Origin: Hyperoodon ampullatus
Lineage: Eukaryota > Chordata > Mammalia > Artiodactyla > Ziphiidae
Assembly: GCA_949752795.1 (NCBI GenBank)
Contig: OX457059.1
Location: forward strand, 173,798,242-173,862,241
Length of the DNA stretch: 64,000 nt
Reading direction: 5' to 3'
In this document: piece after piece, positions 59,745-64,000 of the stretch
Numbering within the stretch: position 1 is the first letter of the stretch
Layout of the letters: each line of letters starts with the position of its first letter
The notes under the pieces: model-generated
The model's database searches: none
Told to the model about the DNA's origin: nothing
What the model saw: only the letters and a program-made list of their open reading frames with translations
Position numbers and translations under genes: made by a program

Positions 59745-60115
59745 GATGGTTGGGTGCTGCGCTTAGGTCCCCTTACTGGCCAGTCCCGCTCCCCTCAAGA
59801 CCTCTTTTTGCTGATACCAAGGTTGATCTCTCCTGGGGGTGACACCTCCATCTCGGGCAGACCTCGGCCCGAGACTGCCTGGCATGGGGTACAAAAGACC
59901 ATCCCCCTTTCCTTCAAGGGCTCCCTTGGGCTGTGATGTGGGCCTCGGAGCTTCCCTAGGACCAGGGAGAAGCGAGTGTCCAGCTGACAGCACGTCCACC
60001 ACCTACACTGCCTCCCTCTTGCCTCTTCCTCCTGAGAGCCCTCCCAGAATAAATCTCTCAAACAAGAATCCCCATCGCAGGCTTGGCTTGGAGGGAGTCC
60101 TGGTAAGGCCCATCT
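59745..60115 (+). mobile_element. Probable ancient solo LTR (ERVL-like) with TATA and poly(A) signals
   Basis: A TACAAAA box at 59890-59896 and an AATAAA at 60048-60053 are spaced as in a retroviral LTR (about 155 bp). They are followed by 'aacaagaatccccatcgcag', like the R-U5 region of ERVL-type LTRs. The left border is uncertain and no internal region is seen. Confidence 0.5.
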
Positions 60116-60777
60116 TTTTATAATTTCCACCTTTTAAGTACCAAAGTTTGAGACCATGTGTGGACTCTGCTTTAGGCTGGAAGCAGCATCTCAGGCTGCT
60201 TTCTCTCTGCGCTCAGTGTGTGTTTCAGGTGGGCACTCACACTTGCTTCCAGGTCTCCACGTGAAGGATGCACGATCAGGTTGGAGCCAAGAAGCCTCTG
60301 TAGGCAGAGTGACTGCCCTGCACTCTCAGATCTCATGCTTTTTCAGCATGGGTGGACTTCAAGTTTCCCAGCCTTGATGTGTGGAGTTATTTTGACACTT
60401 CCTCACTAATGTAATCTGTGGGTATCTCCAAATTAAAGCCAGTGCCCTGAACTCTGCAGAGATGTGTTTTGAAATAATAAAAACATATACATTAGTTTTT
60501 TGGTCATCTGGTCTATTTTCTGCCAATACAAGATTGCTTTCAACTGCATCTTCTCCTGGGTTGTATCAAACTCATTTTTGAAAGATTCAGAATCTGGGTC
60601 CTTCTTTCTTGGGAGATTCTTCTTTGGATAAATAAGCCTCACATTAGGCCAGTTCTTCTTCCCACAAAACCTTTCTGTCCAGAGGTCACTGATCACTCTC
60701 AGCTTGTACCTCAGTGGTGCTGCGAGCTCTGAGTTAGTGCAAAGGAAGGAGAGAAGGAGTCAAACAGGATGTGTAAG
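60116..60777. other. No recognisable feature; one protein-like minus-strand frame
   Basis: The minus-strand frame at 60433-60757 is open for about 106 codons and rich in K/D/E. I recognise no family. It begins without a convincing start codon. See findings. Confidence 0.3.
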
Positions 60778-60890
60778 AGGTGAGGTAGAGATGTCCTCAC
60801 CCAGGTGAGATAGAGGTGCCTTCAGCCAGCTGAGATAGTGATGCACTCACCCAGGTGAGATAGAGGTGCCCTCACCAGGGTGAGCGGCAG
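60778..60890. repeat. 25-bp minisatellite, about 4.5 copies
   Basis: Units at 60778-60802, 60803-60827, 60828-60852 and 60853-60876, plus a partial copy. Typical unit: 'aggtgagatagaggtgccct' then 'caccc'. Most units begin GGTGAG and end CTCACC, which are reverse complements, so each can fold on itself and neighbours can pair. AG|GTGAG also resembles a splice donor, but no exon context is seen. Confidence 0.93.
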
Positions 60891-61450
60891 GCTAGAGGTC
60901 ACATCCACAGCACGTCTATTCCTCAGGTCCGGGAGAATGACTCTCAGTTATTTGAATGCATTTCTCCTGATTCTCCCATGTCTAAAATCCCACTGCTTTT
61001 TGTTGGCCAGGCTCTCTAGAGATGTGGGGTTCACACGTCCTGTGTTGCACGGCACACCCACTGCTCCTGGGCTTCTGAATTTCCCAGTGTCATCATCACA
61101 GAGGTTGCTCTTGAAGCCTTTGTTGCTTCTGTGATGGGTGGTACCTTCCTGGCGGTGCCATTCTGGAACAAGCAGACCCATCAAGAGGCATCTGAGGAGC
61201 TCCGTGCCCCCTCACGTCTGGTCAATTCAGTGCACTCAGCCACTTTAGGGTTGTGAAGGTGAGTTTCAGAGAGGGCCTCCTGTCCCCAGAGAGCTGTCCA
61301 GCTCATCTAAACGTTCACTCCTTTAAAGCTACTTCTACTCTGAAGACATTTATGTCAGAGTCTCAGCGAGAAAGCGAATCTGCTCCCTGGAATAACAAGG
61401 CTTTACCCTACATGGTCCTGCTGAGCTGGGACCCAGGGAACTGGGGAAGG
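60891..61450. other. No recognisable feature
   Basis: Unique-looking DNA with no repeat or exon that I recognise. Confidence 0.4.
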
Positions 61451-61610
61451 TGTATTTGTCTCCTATGGCTGCTGTAACAAATGACCACAGACTTAGCGGC
61501 TTAAATCACACAGATATCTAGATATTACTTATAGTTCTGGAGTTCAGATGTCAGCAATGGGTCTCACTGGGCTACAGTCAAGGTGTCCAACAGGCTGCTA
61601 TTACAGTTGC
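61451..61610 (-). mobile_element. MaLR/ERVL-type LTR 3' fragment, antisense
   Basis: 'tggctgctgtaacaaatgac', 'cacagacttagcggcttaaa' and 'ttctggagttcagatgtcag' give the antisense 3' end of such LTRs. The 5' part is missing or too diverged. Confidence 0.7.
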
Positions 61611-62531
61611 AAATGGGCGTGACAGTCGTGTCAGACCCATCAAACCCCCTCTCAGCAACACCCCCCACTGTGCCTCTGGGCACCTCCAGCTCCTCCATCC
61701 AGCCTAGCACGGGGAAAGGTGGGGCTCCATGGAGGAGCTAGTCCCCTAGGAAATCAGCCTGGTGGCACTGTTCCCAAATAGCCCACTGGGTCCAAGTTCT
61801 GCGATGACACCCAAGTGTGTTATCTCACCAGAGAACTGGAGGTGAAGATCGAGTTCCGCCTGTATCAGGCATCAGGCCCCCATGTACGGCTACTTTAAAG
61901 GCTGAGTCCCTGAAGCCCCATGGGTTGGTGACTGTCTATTTTCAAGATGCAGCCGCTGCTTCCCCACAAGGATGGGCGGCATTTCCATTCAGGGTAAACT
62001 GAATCCAAGAGTTGTGAGCCCCATAATTACCAGCAAAAGCAATTTCATGGGAGACTTTATGAGATACTTTAGGTAAATATGATCTATCCTCTGCTCATTG
62101 GCTTTGAATCTGGGAAAGTACATTTCTTACAGATGCTTGAACAATGGACTCTGAACATGGACTTTCTAAAAGTCGGAATCATCTCAGACATTTTTGTGCT
62201 TGTTCTATAGTTTGACATAATGTACAAATAAATTATTATTAAAGTGGTGCCAGGTATTTATCTTTCAACAAGTAAATGTGAAAGAAAGACATAAGCCCAT
62301 GGTTACAAATATATCTGAAAACACTTGCAATAGAAAATGAGATACAGTGAATGCTTTGGAAAAGTATTTTCATTTTTTTTCAAAGTTGCAAAATAATTCC
62401 TGGGTTAATTTTTAACACATTTATATCTAATTAAACTCAACAATTTATTATTTATAGTACATTTTAATATCTTAAATAATAATATATATTACTATATGTA
62501 ATGTATGTTATTTAATTATATTAATATTATA
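61611..62531. other. No recognisable feature; AT-rich from 62230
   Basis: GC-moderate to about 62030, then AT-rich up to the Tigger element, which inserted into TA-rich DNA. Confidence 0.4.
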
Positions 62532-63012
62532 CAGGAAGACCTTGGAGATATTGTGGATTTGGTTCCAGGCCACCACAACAAAGCAAATATCGCAATAAAG
62601 TGAATCACACGAAAGTTTGGTTTCCCAGTGCACATAAAAGTTAAGTCTATGTAGGCTTTGTTGTATTGTAGTCTATTAAGTGTGCAAAAGCATTCTATCT
62701 AAGAAAACAATATACATACCTTAATTTTAAAAATACTTTATTGGTAAAAAATGCTAACCATCACCTGAGCCTTCAGCAAGTCACAGTAGTAACATCAAAG
62801 ATCACTGATCACATACCACCATGACAAATATAATACTAATGAAAATGTTTGAAATGTTATGAGAATTAACAAAATGTGACACAAAGACATGAAGTGAGCA
62901 AACACTGTTGAAAAATGGTGCTGATAGACTTGCTCGAAGTAGGGCTGTCCACAAACCTTCAATCTGTGAAAAACGCAGTATTTTTGAAGTGCAATACAAT
63001 TAGGTATGCCTG
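62532..63012. mobile_element. Tigger1-derived DNA transposon, internally deleted, both ends present
   Basis: 481 bp flanked by TA on both sides (62530-62531 and 63013-63014). The left end runs 'cagg...ttggagatattgtgga', 'cgcaataaagtgaatcacac' and 'ggtttcccagtgcacataaa'. The right end runs 'aacatcaaagatcactgatc' (about 62793), 'gctgatagacttgctcgaag' (about 62921) and 'ttaggtatgcctg'. These are the two ends of Tigger1 joined near 62785-62795, so the transposase gene is gone. It is a MITE-like copy mobilised in trans. Confidence 0.95.
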
Positions 63013-64000
63013 TAAAATTATATTTAAAATTATACTAGATTAAGTTATTAAATTATGCAGTGTCTATATATCTGTGTATCTAACCTGAGGGTCTGCCTAT
63101 AAGGAGCTGTGCTACACAGTAGAGGTCACTCTACAGACACAATACATAGACAGATGCCCGCAGCTGTGCATCACATCTGTGTATAGAGAGAGGTTGTAGG
63201 AAGCATGTGGATGGGAGCCACTTGGTTGGGTAAAAATGATACAGCCACTTGTCCTGGGAGTGTGGGGTCCCATAGGGGAGCCGAAGCAGGACAAAAGCAA
63301 AGGTAGCGCTAGGGAGAATGAGGTCTCCTGATCATGGGGTTGCAAACCTCGTGGGGAGCAGATCGTCTGATGGAGGTCGAATTTGAGCTGGTCCCTCAGG
63401 CTGGCTTGGCCTCAGGGAACAGTGATGGGTAAGGAGGATGTTTCCAGGTGGGAGAAACACAAGTCAGAAAGACTTGCACAAAAGCCCATGGATGTGCAAG
63501 AGCGGAGCAAGGACGCTGCCTCATTCTTCAGAAGTCACAGCTAGTTTAAAGCACCCTTTTCCATCTGGGGTTGAAATGCTTACTGTGGCTAGTACAGCAA
63601 TTTAACTGTTTATCCCTGTTAGCTGTCACTCCGATGATGATGCCTATTTATTTAGGGTTGACCTGTGCCAGCAAACGTATCCTGCCACAATGTAGAGCAA
63701 ACATATCCTGCTTTCTGCACCCATGGATTATTCTTTCTGACTTTTGTAAAGTCCGATTGACCTCTGGTCTCCTATTTTCCCAGTATGTACTTCTGTGTGT
63801 CTGATGCTGGTGTCAGTGAGCTTGTACTTTGCTGAAGTTGAACGAAGCTGTGTTGGTCACCTCCCCAGATGGCATCATTCAGGTCATGTGAGCATCTGAG
63901 GGGAGGACCTCAGTGATAAGATCATAGCCTCAACCAGGAAGCCTCCGAAAAGGCCTACCGTTTTATCTCTGCAGATCTACCCTTGAGCTACTTAAGGCTA
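63013..64000. other. No recognisable feature
   Basis: Unique-looking DNA up to the window edge. The frames at 63112-63345 and 63571-63804 have no known domain. Confidence 0.45.

Overview
The window is mammalian nuclear DNA, and I find no protein-coding exon, tRNA or rRNA gene in it. The organism is most likely a cetartiodactyl. Several L1 3' ends (8847-9090, 14346-14893, 24945-25270) have the form typical of even-toed ungulates and whales. I see none of the abundant tRNA-derived SINEs of ruminants, pigs or whales, and no BovB. A camelid is therefore the best guess, as an inference only. The long open frames are chance frames in low-complexity, GC-rich or L1 sequence.

Layout. 1-2590: an old sense L1 (reverse-transcriptase remnant plus 3' UTR), interrupted at 442-674 by a short DNA transposon. 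3.7-5.0 kb: repeat-free DNA resembling a conserved non-coding element (CNE). 6.2-12.5 kb: a MaLR-type LTR, an L2, an L1 tail, and L1 fragments in opposite orientations. 12.6-13.1 kb: a second CNE-like block. 14.3-14.9 kb: an L1 inserted by twin priming, with a 13-bp target-site duplication (TSD). 16.4-18.2 kb: MIR, an antisense MLT1 LTR, GC-rich DNA and a 290-bp CCCCT/CCCCCT array. 18.9-22.1 kb: antisense L2s, a near-perfect 111-bp inverted repeat (19340-19622) and a sense MLT1. 22.4-25.3 kb: old L1 and MIR. 27.7-30.5 kb: MER5, MIR and L2 fragments.

31.8-34.6 kb is the most striking part. It is about 2.8 kb without recognisable repeats, keeps CpGs, and carries many homeodomain-type AT cores, as expected for a cluster of developmental enhancers. 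Smaller candidates lie at 19.9-20.2, 38.1-38.8, 48.15-48.78 and 55.4-55.7 kb. The rest (42.8-63 kb) holds MLT1 LTRs (one nested pair), an L1MB/MC-type L1, an antisense HAL1-like L1, MER5A, MIR, L2, minisatellites and a complete internally deleted Tigger1 with TA duplications at 62532-63012.

Taken together this looks like a gene desert or a very large intron around a developmental regulator. The target gene cannot be named from this sequence. Repeat families are named from remembered consensus features, not a database search, so subfamily names are approximate. Conservation is inferred from composition only.
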